Below, in pieces: positions 1 to 5,680 of a stretch of 6,225 nt of DNA. Within the stretch, counting starts at the first letter, position 1; each line of letters starts with the position of its first letter. The notes under the pieces are model-generated. The model worked only from the letters and a program-made list of their open reading frames with translations. It was not told where the DNA came from and did not search any database. This DNA is from Methyloceanibacter sp. (GTDB taxonomy: Bacteria; Pseudomonadota; Alphaproteobacteria; Rhizobiales; Methyloligellaceae), in assembly GCA_016649675.1 (NCBI GenBank), contig JAENXG010000143.1:1-6225 (forward strand). The letters are read 5' to 3'. The translations under genes were made by a program, and so were the position numbers.

Positions 1-449
1 ACACCTTAAGGATTGCTCATCTTTAGCGCCGGCCCAGGCCCCGATGGTCGGCCAATGAGGTCGCAGAAGCACGCCCCTTTTGCGGGAGGGCCGAGCATGC
101 GTTGTAAAGACGCCACGCCTCTCGCCGTTCATCGGATATAAAGATAAAATGATAGGACAGCTTCGGTTTGGCCGTTAGGGTAGACCGAGCGCAGAGCTGG
201 CGGCCACGCAGTCCTGGCGGGTGCCCGGGCGTTTTCCTGTGCCCCACGTCCTTAACTGGCAGAGCTGCGTCGCCCCTTGATGGCGGCAAAGGACGTTCGG
301 CAGCGTTCTGCGGTCGAGGCTTCCGGGGTCGGGGGAGCGGGAGCTGCCGTCGGTCGCGCGTTCTTAAGTCCCCATTGAGGCGGCATCTTTATGAGTCTTG
401 TGCGAAATGAGGCTCGCCATGGACCGGGTTTTTAAGGGAGCCTGTCGGC
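1..449. other. Upstream region without a supportable gene
   Basis: I see no convincing gene in this stretch. Open frames on both strands are short and lack family-like sequence or a good ribosome binding site. A TA-rich island at about 135-154 (containing TATAAAGATAAAATGATAG) stands out against the GC-rich background and could hold promoter elements, but no well-spaced -35/-10 pair could be assigned on either strand. The last part must act as the leader of the large gene starting at 450. A 14-codon open frame (391-435) ends inside that gene's Shine-Dalgarno region; it could be a leader peptide but nothing supports translation. The first 58 bases stay open in one plus frame to a TGA at 56-58 and could be the tail of an upstream gene, which cannot be judged from so few codons. 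Confidence 0.5.
434..440 (+). promoter_or_regulatory. Ribosome binding site of the large repeat protein gene
   Basis: AAGGGAG lies 9 bases before the ATG at 450. It favours this ATG over the second in-frame ATG at 462, which has no comparable Shine-Dalgarno sequence. Confidence 0.7.
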
Positions 450-2408
450 ATGGTCAGCCCGATGCGTGAGAAACGCGCATGGCCTCCGCGGGACAAGGAC
501 GCCGATGGCGGCGACTCGGTCGCCGCGTTCGAGGCGACCGTTGCCGAAGCCAAGCAGACCGTCGAGAGATCGGGCGAGGTTCTCTCCTCGGCGAAAGACG
601 ATCTCATTGACCATAAGCGCTGGCTCGAGGTCCAGACTGCCGCCGTGCAGGCTGACCGGGCGAGGCACGATCGCTGGCTGCAACGCCAGCGTGAGCGCCA
701 GGAGGCGATCGAAAGACGGGAGCAAGCCAAGCGCCGGCGTCAGCTCATGCGTGAGCGCGTCGTGCGTGCCGTCAAGGACGCCATTTCCGCCGCCGTGGCG
801 TTCGTGGCTTCGCTGTTCTGGCTTTTGGTTGCAAAGATCGTCGCCGCCTTTAGCTATGGTATCGGGCTGATTGCGAGCGCCGCCGCGTGGGTCGGCGCGC
901 AGATCCGCTACGGCGCGCTCCATGTGGCAGTGGCCGTACAGCGCGCCTTGATTTGGGCCGGGCTGAAGATTCGCGCTCTCGTAACGGCGATCAGCGGGCA
1001 GCTGTCGGCTGGTTTCTCTTGGATTGCTGCCAAAGCCTCGGAACTTGCACGTGCCCTCGGCCGGTTGCTTTCGGCGAGCTTCGCTTCTCTCGGGGCCAAG
1101 ACCCATGCGCTCGCCGGCGCGAGCGGCAGGGTGCTGTCGGCAGGTTCGTCCTCCCTCAGGACCAAGGCCCATGCGCTCGCAGGCGCGAGCGGCAGGGTGC
1201 TGTCGGCGGGTTCATCCTCCCTCGGGGCCAAGACCCATGCGCTCGCAGGCGCGAGCGGGAGAATACTGTCGGCCGGCTCATCCTCGCTCGGAGCCAAGGC
1301 CCACGCGCTCGCAGGCGCAAGCGCCAGGGTGCTGTCGGCGGGGGCCTTCCAGGTCTCTGCCACGGTCCACAGGCTGGCGCCCTCGATTGGCAGAGTCCTT
1401 TCGCTCTGCTTCTCGGGAGTTGCCGCGAGGGCCCACGACCTCTCGCGCTCGACCGGCAAATTGCTTGCAGTCAGCTTCGTCGCTCTTTCCATTAAGGCGG
1501 ACGCTCTTGCGCGCTCGCTCGGCAGATCGCTCGCGCCCGCCTTTGCCTGGATCTCAGCCAAGGCCTACACGATCGCGCCCTCTCTCGCCGAGCGCATCGC
1601 CAAGGCCGGGCTCACAGCGCGGCACTACGCACGGGAAGGCGTGGGCCGCGTCCAAACGCTGCTCGCGACGGCCACAGCCTCTCGCGCCGAGGCTCCTCTG
1701 GTCGAGGTTCCACTGGCCGAAGGCTCTATGGTCGAAGGCCCTCTGGCCGAAGCCGAAAACAAGGTATCCTCGCCGCGGCGAATTGGGGGATTTGCTCTGA
1801 GCCAGCTGCTCATCATCGCCGGCACTCTGTTTCTCATCTGTGGCGGGCTGATGCTCGGCGGGGGCCTCATCTTGCGCGCGGGCACGCCGGCTCCGCTCGC
1901 CTCGTCCGGCGCCATCGTATGGTTGTTCGAGCAGAAGGATCTCCCCATCGCGGAGAGGTCGGTCTTTGCCTTTGCCGGAACGCCAGAGGGCGTGCGCGTC
2001 AGCGGCTTCTCGATCAGCGCCGAAAACCAAACGGATCAACCGATGACGTCTGTCACCGGCGAGATCAAGGCGGACGGGGAGCCGCAAGAGCTGAAACTTG
2101 CCGTGAGCATCGACATGCCTGGGGGAGAAGCGAGCGTCGTCCATCCTCCCGAGGCTCACGTCGCCGAGCCACTGGCAAACGCCGTCATCCCGCCGCATGC
2201 CCGGTTCAAGCTCGTCTTCCCCTTCCCGGTGGAGGCCGCCAATGGCGAGCACGGCGTGACGGCCGAGGAGGTTCTTGCGACCTTTGGCGGCCTGATGCTC
2301 AAGGTTCACTACGCGTACGAAGGCAAGCAAAAGGCCTTCATGCAATATCTGTCGCCATCGATGCTGAAGGACCAGCTGGCCGAGATCCAGGCCGCGCCGA
2401 GTGGATAA
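450..2408 (+). CDS. Large membrane protein of unknown function with 22-residue tandem repeats
   Basis: I do not recognise a named family. The 652-residue protein reads in order: a charged, probably coiled-coil N-terminus (about 25-108, rich in Arg, Glu, Gln and Lys); a hydrophobic stretch (about 111-150) long enough for one or two membrane passes; nine tandem 22-residue Ala/Ser/Leu-rich repeats (182-379); four pentapeptide repeats (416-435); a clear membrane helix (about 449-475, from ALSQLLIIAG); and a C-terminal domain (about 480-652). That domain contains a segment, ISAENQTDQPMTSVTGEI, of the kind seen in beta-sandwich domains such as DUF3426 or FxLYD; this is only a resemblance. With one or two N-terminal passes the topology is uncertain, but the repeats probably form amphipathic helices near the membrane. 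Proline is scarce in the repeats, consistent with helix. ATG 450 is chosen for its AAGGGAG. The gene appears monocistronic, ending 21 bases from the stop of a convergent gene. Confidence 0.85.
   Translation: MVSPMREKRAWPPRDKDADGGDSVAAFEATVAEAKQTVERSGEVLSSAKDDLIDHKRWLEVQTAAVQADRARHDRWLQRQRERQEAIERREQAKRRRQLMRERVVRAVKDAISAAVAFVASLFWLLVAKIVAAFSYGIGLIASAAAWVGAQIRYGALHVAVAVQRALIWAGLKIRALVTAISGQLSAGFSWIAAKASELARALGRLLSASFASLGAKTHALAGASGRVLSAGSSSLRTKAHALAGASGRVLSAGSSSLGAKTHALAGASGRILSAGSSSLGAKAHALAGASARVLSAGAFQVSATVHRLAPSIGRVLSLCFSGVAARAHDLSRSTGKLLAVSFVALSIKADALARSLGRSLAPAFAWISAKAYTIAPSLAERIAKAGLTARHYAREGVGRVQTLLATATASRAEAPLVEVPLAEGSMVEGPLAEAENKVSSPRRIGGFALSQLLIIAGTLFLICGGLMLGGGLILRAGTPAPLASSGAIVWLFEQKDLPIAERSVFAFAGTPEGVRVSGFSISAENQTDQPMTSVTGEIKADGEPQELKLAVSIDMPGGEASVVHPPEAHVAEPLANAVIPPHARFKLVFPFPVEAANGEHGVTAEEVLATFGGLMLKVHYAYEGKQKAFMQYLSPSMLKDQLAEIQAAPSG
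993..1586 (+). repeat. Nine tandem 66-bp coding repeats (22 residues each)
   Basis: Units begin at 993, 1059, 1125, 1191, 1257, 1323, 1389, 1455 and 1521 with an exact 66-bp period, so the frame is preserved. The typical unit begins GRVLSAGSSSL and continues GAKTHALAGAS. The four units from 1059 to 1322 are the most alike; the units at 1125 and 1191 differ by about 5 of 66 bases by eye. The outer units are strongly diverged but keep the Leu and Ala positions. The pattern fits an old repeat domain with recent duplication or gene conversion at its centre. A length of 22 (2 x 11) suits amphipathic helices, as in apolipoprotein-type or 11-mer repeats; that functional parallel is inference. Confidence 0.95.
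1695..1754 (+). repeat. Four 15-bp coding repeats (pentapeptide)
   Basis: Residues 416-435 of the large protein read PLVEV, PLAEG, SMVEG, PLAEA: four copies of (P/S)-(L/M)-(V/A)-E-(G/V/A), each encoded by 15 bases. They form an acidic linker between the 22-residue repeats and the C-terminal membrane helix. Slippage-type expansion is a likely origin. Confidence 0.85.
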
Positions 2409-2429
2409 GAGCGAGAGTCGCTGCCCTGC

Positions 2430-2771
2430 TCAGAAGCAACTGATCGAGCTAGTGTCGCAGCGCCTTATGCTGAGACAGGCCTTGAAGTTGCTGCAGCATC
2501 TCGCGCTGCAACCTGCCGTGTCGGCGTTGACATCCAAGGACGTGGCGGTGCACGCGCTGCTGCAGGACCGGAAATCGTCGTTGCAGACCCGCACGCTTTG
2601 ACTGCCGGCGCTGCACGCCGAGGGCGTGGGCTGAAGCGATTGAACCGGAGGGATGGGGTTTCCGCTTGAGGGAGACTGCGTTCCACTCTGGGTCTGCCCG
2701 GTTTGGGCCTGCACCGTCTGCGGCTGCAAGCAAAACACGAGCCCGAGAACCAAGAGCAGAATTTTGATCAT
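2430..2771 (-). CDS. Small secreted cysteine-rich protein, unknown function
   Basis: This 113-residue protein starts with a classic Sec signal peptide (MIKILLLVLGLVFCLQPQ) and a likely signal peptidase I cut after TVQA (about residue 22). A Gln/Ser/Thr/Pro-rich linker (23-52) follows, then a compact cysteine-rich domain with ten Cys at 53, 63, 70, 74, 88, 92, 93, 99, 105 and 112, including a CC pair. Ten cysteines in about 60 residues suggests up to five disulfides in the periplasm or outside the cell. I do not recognise the family. ATG 2771 is chosen because the signal peptide begins there; in-frame codons further upstream give a polar extension that would bury it. The ribosome binding site is weak. 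The gene converges on the large repeat gene and diverges from the lipoprotein gene. A metal-binding or toxin/inhibitor-like role is possible but unsupported. Confidence 0.75.
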   Translation of the reverse strand: MIKILLLVLGLVFCLQPQTVQAQTGQTQSGTQSPSSGNPIPPVQSLQPTPSACSAGSQSVRVCNDDFRSCSSACTATSLDVNADTAGCSARCCSNFKACLSIRRCDTSSISCF

Positions 2772-2924
2772 ATCGAGGGCTTTGCACCTTTGACGCTGGG
2801 GCCTAGAGAGTCCCCACAGATGGCCGAGCCCGTCAAGTCCAAGCTCATCCGCGCCCCGGCCTTGCGACACCAAACGGCCAAAAAGACCAGAGACGTTGCG
2901 GCCGAAAGAAGAAGGAGCTCACCG
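2772..2924. promoter_or_regulatory. Divergent control region between two small envelope genes
   Basis: If the TTG at 2925 is the true start of the lipoprotein, this 153-base stretch separates two divergent genes and should carry promoters for both. On the minus strand a CTTGAC (plus-strand GTCAAG at 2832-2837) resembles an alphaproteobacterial -35 element about 60 bases before the cysteine-rich gene, but the -10 position (GGGACT) is poor. On the plus strand TTGACG at 2790-2795 lacks a good -10. No palindromic operator was seen. Confidence 0.35.
2911..2917 (+). promoter_or_regulatory. Strong ribosome binding site deciding a TTG start
   Basis: GAAGGAG stands 7 bases before the TTG at 2925, the best Shine-Dalgarno match in this part of the window. 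It places the lipoprotein start exactly at the beginning of the hydrophobic signal sequence, whereas the upstream in-frame ATG at 2820 would add 35 polar residues before it. Confidence 0.75.
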
Positions 2925-3221
2925 TTGCGATTGTTGCCGATCTTCGTACTGGTCGTCGTGTCGGTTTCGGCGGGCCAAGGTTGCGCCTCCCAAGGCCAGG
3001 AAACGCGGGTGGCACGGCAAGCCGCAGCGCAGCCCGCCACGACCAGCGAGGAGGATGCTCAATGCCGGACCCAAGGACCGCCGGGCAGTCCCGCTTACGT
3101 CGGTTGCCGCAAGGCCCTGGCCGAGCAGCGCACGCAGAGGGCCATCATCCAGGAGCAGAAGCGGAGGGATTTCGATCGGGTCCTCGGCAACGGTACAGGC
3201 GGATTTGACGAGAACTTCTGA
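2925..3221 (+). CDS. Small putative lipoprotein with a PGSPAYVGCR motif
   Basis: From the TTG start the protein has 98 residues: a short signal peptide (MRLLPIFVLVVVSVSAGQG) ending at Cys20, the likely lipidated residue. The residues before it (GQG-C) are not an ideal lipobox, so a soluble periplasmic form remains possible. The mature part is an Ala/Gln-rich linker, then Cys47 and Cys61 flanking GPPGSPAYVG, then a basic helix (CRKALAEQRTQR) and a glycine-rich tail. From memory, small lipoproteins with C-x(n)-(P)GSxAYVxCR-x(n)-QR are common in Hyphomicrobiales and have no assigned function. The two conserved Cys could form a disulfide. An alternative ATG start at 2820 gives 133 residues but leaves the signal sequence internal. 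The gene is divergent from the cysteine-rich gene, and a hairpin lies about 30 bases after its stop. Confidence 0.75.
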   Translation: MRLLPIFVLVVVSVSAGQGCASQGQETRVARQAAAQPATTSEEDAQCRTQGPPGSPAYVGCRKALAEQRTQRAIIQEQKRRDFDRVLGNGTGGFDENF

Positions 3222-3251
3222 TCTCGCTGGTGCCCGCTGGACTAGGCATCA

Positions 3252-3276
3252 GGCGCGCTGCCGGTGGCCTCGCGCC
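3252..3276 (+). terminator. Candidate hairpin after the lipoprotein gene
   Basis: GGCGCG (3252-3257) pairs with CGCGCC (3271-3276); inside it, after a symmetric CT/CT mismatch, GCC pairs with GGC around a GGT loop. No T-run follows, so it is not a classic intrinsic terminator. It may still stabilise the 3' end of the lipoprotein message or mark a factor-dependent stop. Confidence 0.3.
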
Positions 3277-3294
3277 GCATGAGAATAGCGCCAT

Positions 3295-3322
3295 GTAACG
3301 CTGGCGTAAGGTCCATCGTAAC
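3295..3322 (+). promoter_or_regulatory. Direct GTAA(C/G) repeats, likely response-regulator site (autoregulation)
   Basis: GTAAC (3295-3299), GTAAG (3306-3310) and GTAAC (3318-3322) lie on the same strand with starts 11 and 12 bases apart, about one helical turn. OmpR/PhoB-family regulators typically bind as head-to-tail dimers to direct repeats spaced 11 bases. The site is 173 bases before the regulator gene. A weak -10 candidate, TGTCTT (3340-3345), lies 17 bases after the last repeat, which would put that repeat over the -35 position. The first two repeats match the pair at 5609-5624 in half-sites, spacing and partly in the spacer. Binding by the regulator encoded here is inference. Confidence 0.55.
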
Positions 3323-3494
3323 CCTCTCCAGCATGAGCCTGTCTTGGGGAGGTGGTGATGCAAAGCCGTTCGCTCGCCCGATACGCCTTAGCGCTAGTCA
3401 GGCCCAGATTTCGACAAACGTTGCGGTCAACATGGCCTTTATTGTCGTCTATCGGTTCGAGCATTCGAGCTATGAGCTGAAATAGGGGGGACAG

Positions 3495-4178
3495 ATGCGC
3501 CTCTTGCTCATTGAGGACAATCAGCGGCTCGCCGACTATCTCGCGACCGCATTGCAGAACGGCGGCTTTGCCGTCGATCATGTAACCACGACCGCGGACG
3601 CCGAGGGCGCCATCGCAACGACCCACTACGACACGCTCCTCTTGGATCTCGGTCTGCCCGACAAGGATGGTCTTGTCTGGCTCGGCGACCAGCGTCGTCG
3701 CCAAATGACGCGGCCCGTCTTGGTGCTCACCGCGCGCGACAGCTTGGAGGATCTTGTGGCAGGCCTCAATCAAGGCGCCGACGACTATCTGCGCAAGCCT
3801 TTCGAGCTCGACGAGCTCATCGCGCGCGTTCGCGCGCTGCTGCGCCGGCCCGGCGAGGCGCTTGGTGTCAAGCTCACCACAGGTAACGTGTCGTTCGATA
3901 CCAGCGACCGTGAAGTGACCGTCGACGGTGTTGCGGTGGAGTTCGGTCGCCGCGAGATGGACGGGCTGGAGCTCTTGATGCGACGGGCCGGCCGGGTGGT
4001 GCCAAAGTCGGCCATCGAAGATGCGATCTATTCGTTCGGAGAGGATCTTGCCTCCAATGCAATCGAAGTGCTGGTCCACAGGATTCGCCGACGTCTGCAG
4101 GATGCAGGAGCAGATATGTACATCCACACGCTGCGTGGCGTGGGCTATGTGCTCTCAGACAAGGCAGCAGGTGCGTAA
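3495..4178 (+). CDS. OmpR/PhoB-family response regulator (QseB/TctD-like)
   Basis: This 227-residue protein has the usual two-domain layout and length of the family. The receiver domain (1-115) shows the acidic pair E7-D8, phosphate-accepting D51 in LLLDLGLPDKDG, T79 in VLTARD and K101 in LRKPF. The winged-helix DNA-binding domain (about 128-221) has the recognition helix SNAIEVLVHRIRRRL (188-202) and the wing sequence HTLRGVGYVL. All key residues are present, so it should be active. On phosphorylation by the kinase encoded next, it should bind DNA as a dimer; likely targets are the direct repeats at 3295-3322 and 5609-5624. The ATG at 3495 is preceded closely by an AGGGGGG run. The stop codon lies inside the start of the kinase gene, so the two are translationally coupled. 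The family is certain; the QseB/TctD/PmrA sub-assignment is not. Confidence 0.96.
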   Translation: MRLLLIEDNQRLADYLATALQNGGFAVDHVTTTADAEGAIATTHYDTLLLDLGLPDKDGLVWLGDQRRRQMTRPVLVLTARDSLEDLVAGLNQGADDYLRKPFELDELIARVRALLRRPGEALGVKLTTGNVSFDTSDREVTVDGVAVEFGRREMDGLELLMRRAGRVVPKSAIEDAIYSFGEDLASNAIEVLVHRIRRRLQDAGADMYIHTLRGVGYVLSDKAAGA

Positions 4179-5571
4179 CCCGCAAAAAGCCAGTGCATCT
4201 CTGTGGCTGAGGCTGATCGTCGGGCTGGTCAGCGTCAGCCTGCTTGCGGTCGGCGCGGCGAGCGGCGCCCTCTACGTCAGGTTCAAAGCCAAGAATTTGC
4301 AGTTCCGCGAAGAGACCCTGCGCAATCAAGCAGGCGTCATTGTGGATTATTTGAAGACGGTGCCGGAAGGTCCGGTCGAGTTGCCTCGCTATGTGGCCGA
4401 AGGCTTCAAGACGAACAATGGCCGTTATGCCGTCGTGGGGAGAAACGGTGAGCTGTTGGCCGCGTCTCCCGGGGTCGCCGCACCGCTCGCCGCGATCGAC
4501 CCCTCACATCCCCAGGATTATTTCGTCCTCCAGCCGGATGAGGAACAGCAGGCTTACTATGGGATGTCCGTGCGGACGCTCTACGCTGACCAGCCGGTCT
4601 TTGTGCAGGTCGCCTTCCATGCCGGCAACATCGTCTTCGATAGCGTCCTGGAAGAATTCGTCCAGGATATTGCCTGGATTTGGATTCCGTTCGTCGTCGT
4701 TCTCCTGATTGTCAATCTGGTGGTGGCGCGAATTGGTCTTGCGCCCCTGCGCATGGCCGCTAACCAGGCCGCTGCCATTGGTCCTGGTGCGGTGTCCACG
4801 CGGCTGACGGAAAACGGGTTGCCACGCGACGTTCATGCCCTGGTGACGGCCGTCAACCGAGGTTTGGACCGGCTGGAGATCGCCTTCGAGGCGCAGAAGC
4901 GATTTATCGCCGATGCCGCGCACGAGCTCCGTACGCCGGTCGCCGTGTTGAAGGCGCATGTCGGCATCTTGTCCAAGTTTGAAGGCCATCCCGAACTGGT
5001 AGACGAGATCAGCGGCCTTGAGCGCCTGGTCAACCAACTGCTCGATATCGCGCGCCTTGACGTCTTGCAGGTGGGCGCCGACCACGTCGCCGATCTAACC
5101 GTGGTCGCGACGGAGGTTGCTTCCCATCTCGGGCCGGCGGCAATCAATGCCGGCCGGTCGATCGAGGTGCTCGCGCCCGATGAGCCAGTATGCATCCGCG
5201 GCGCCAGCGACTATCTGTTCAGAGCCCTGCGCAATATCGTGGAGAATGCCCTGCGGCATACGCCGGTCGGCACGACGGTTTCGATCGTGGTCGCCAACCC
5301 GGCTTCCATCAGCGTCATTGACCGGGGACCCGGCGTTGGTCCCGACCAAAAGCATGCGATCTTTGGCCGCTTTTGGCAGGGGGGCCGAGATCACAACACG
5401 GGGGGCGCCGGCCTCGGATTGGACATTGCCGCTCGCACTGTCGTCGCCCACGGAGGATTCATCTCCGTCGACGACGCGCCTGACGGCGGAGCCATTTTCA
5501 CCATGCAATTCGAATCGCTCCGTGCAGCGGCGCGGCCCACGCATTCCCCTTCGCGTGAGATGGCACTTTGA
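4171..5571 (+). CDS. Two-component sensor histidine kinase (QseC/TctE-like)
   Basis: The 466-residue protein is an inner-membrane kinase: first membrane helix about 13-36, periplasmic sensor loop about 37-165, second helix about 167-186, HAMP linker about 187-240, and a dimerisation/phosphoacceptor domain with His251 in DAAHELRTP. The ATPase domain has the N box (RNIVENALRHTP, N355/N359), G1 box (DRGPGVG, D384), F box (FGRFW, 397-401) and G2 box (GGAGLGL, 411-417). All catalytic motifs are intact. The sensor loop is small, mixed alpha/beta in character and gives no ligand clue. The GTG at 4171 is chosen because it overlaps the regulator's stop (GTGCGTAA) and follows AAGG at suitable spacing. 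An in-frame ATG at 4147 is an alternative that adds eight residues. The partner is the upstream response regulator; the candidate output is the gene at 5681. Confidence 0.96.
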   Translation: MRNPQKASASLWLRLIVGLVSVSLLAVGAASGALYVRFKAKNLQFREETLRNQAGVIVDYLKTVPEGPVELPRYVAEGFKTNNGRYAVVGRNGELLAASPGVAAPLAAIDPSHPQDYFVLQPDEEQQAYYGMSVRTLYADQPVFVQVAFHAGNIVFDSVLEEFVQDIAWIWIPFVVVLLIVNLVVARIGLAPLRMAANQAAAIGPGAVSTRLTENGLPRDVHALVTAVNRGLDRLEIAFEAQKRFIADAAHELRTPVAVLKAHVGILSKFEGHPELVDEISGLERLVNQLLDIARLDVLQVGADHVADLTVVATEVASHLGPAAINAGRSIEVLAPDEPVCIRGASDYLFRALRNIVENALRHTPVGTTVSIVVANPASISVIDRGPGVGPDQKHAIFGRFWQGGRDHNTGGAGLGLDIAARTVVAHGGFISVDDAPDGGAIFTMQFESLRAAARPTHSPSREMAL

Positions 5572-5608
5572 CCTCGGTTGCCGTTCTGATTGTGATCTTT
5601 TAGGGGCC

Positions 5609-5624
5609 GTAAGGCGTCTGTAAG
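5609..5624 (+). promoter_or_regulatory. GTAAG-N6-GTAAG direct repeat before the hemolysin-family gene
   Basis: Two identical GTAAG half-sites (5609-5613 and 5620-5624) start 11 bases apart in the 109-base gap between the kinase gene and the next gene. The pair fits GTAA(C/G)GC(T/G)(T/G) with a further GTAAG, also found at 3295-3310. The second half-site, TGTAAG, could overlie the -35 region: TCCTAC (5643-5648) lies 18 bases further as a weak -10 candidate, giving a leader of about 25 bases. This is the usual layout for activation by PhoB-type regulators. The layout is seen in the sequence; the regulator's identity is inferred. Confidence 0.6.
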
Positions 5625-5666
5625 CAGCTCCGCCGACCGTCCTCCTACGCGCGAGCCATCGACGCG

Positions 5667-5674
5667 AAGGGGGA
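5667..5674 (+). promoter_or_regulatory. Ribosome binding site deciding a GTG start
   Basis: AAGGGGGA lies 6 bases before the GTG at 5681 and sets the start of the partial gene that runs off the window end. Confidence 0.75.
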
Positions 5675-5680
5675 AGATTC

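Noticed and set aside
23..289. 88-codon minus-strand frame near the left edge
   Set aside because: Its translation is low-complexity and polar with no recognisable motif or ribosome binding site, and it crosses the TA-rich island without coding character.
363..368. CTTAAG elements (also at 5-10) as PmrA-type half-sites
   Set aside because: They are single copies without the second half-site at 11-base spacing, and CTTAAG is a short palindrome expected by chance.
908..1561. Long open frame of 217 codons on the minus strand inside the large gene
   Set aside because: It lies antisense to the 66-bp repeat array; a stop-free repeat of a length divisible by three stays open in several frames. Composition and lack of a start signal mark it as a shadow of the plus-strand gene.
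1024..1800. 258-codon plus-strand open frame overlapping the repeats in another frame
   Set aside because: Extremely Arg/Pro/Ser-rich out-of-frame translation of the same GC-rich repeats; no ribosome binding site and no family-like sequence.
2410..2422. Small hairpin AGCGA-GAG-TCGCT between the convergent stops as a bidirectional terminator
   Set aside because: Only five base pairs and no T-run on either strand; too weak to claim.
2703..2924. Longer N-terminal extension of the lipoprotein gene (ATG 2703 or 2820)
   Set aside because: The extension overlaps the divergent cysteine-rich gene or adds polar residues before the signal peptide; the TTG at 2925 has a far better ribosome binding site.
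3264..3485. 73-codon plus-strand frame just before the response regulator
   Set aside because: It has no Shine-Dalgarno, no recognisable sequence, and spans the GTAA repeats that look regulatory. Its end near the regulator start appears accidental.
3249..4127. 292-codon minus-strand frame opposite the response regulator
   Set aside because: The plus strand here encodes a complete response regulator with all key residues; the antisense frame is a common artefact in GC-rich genes.
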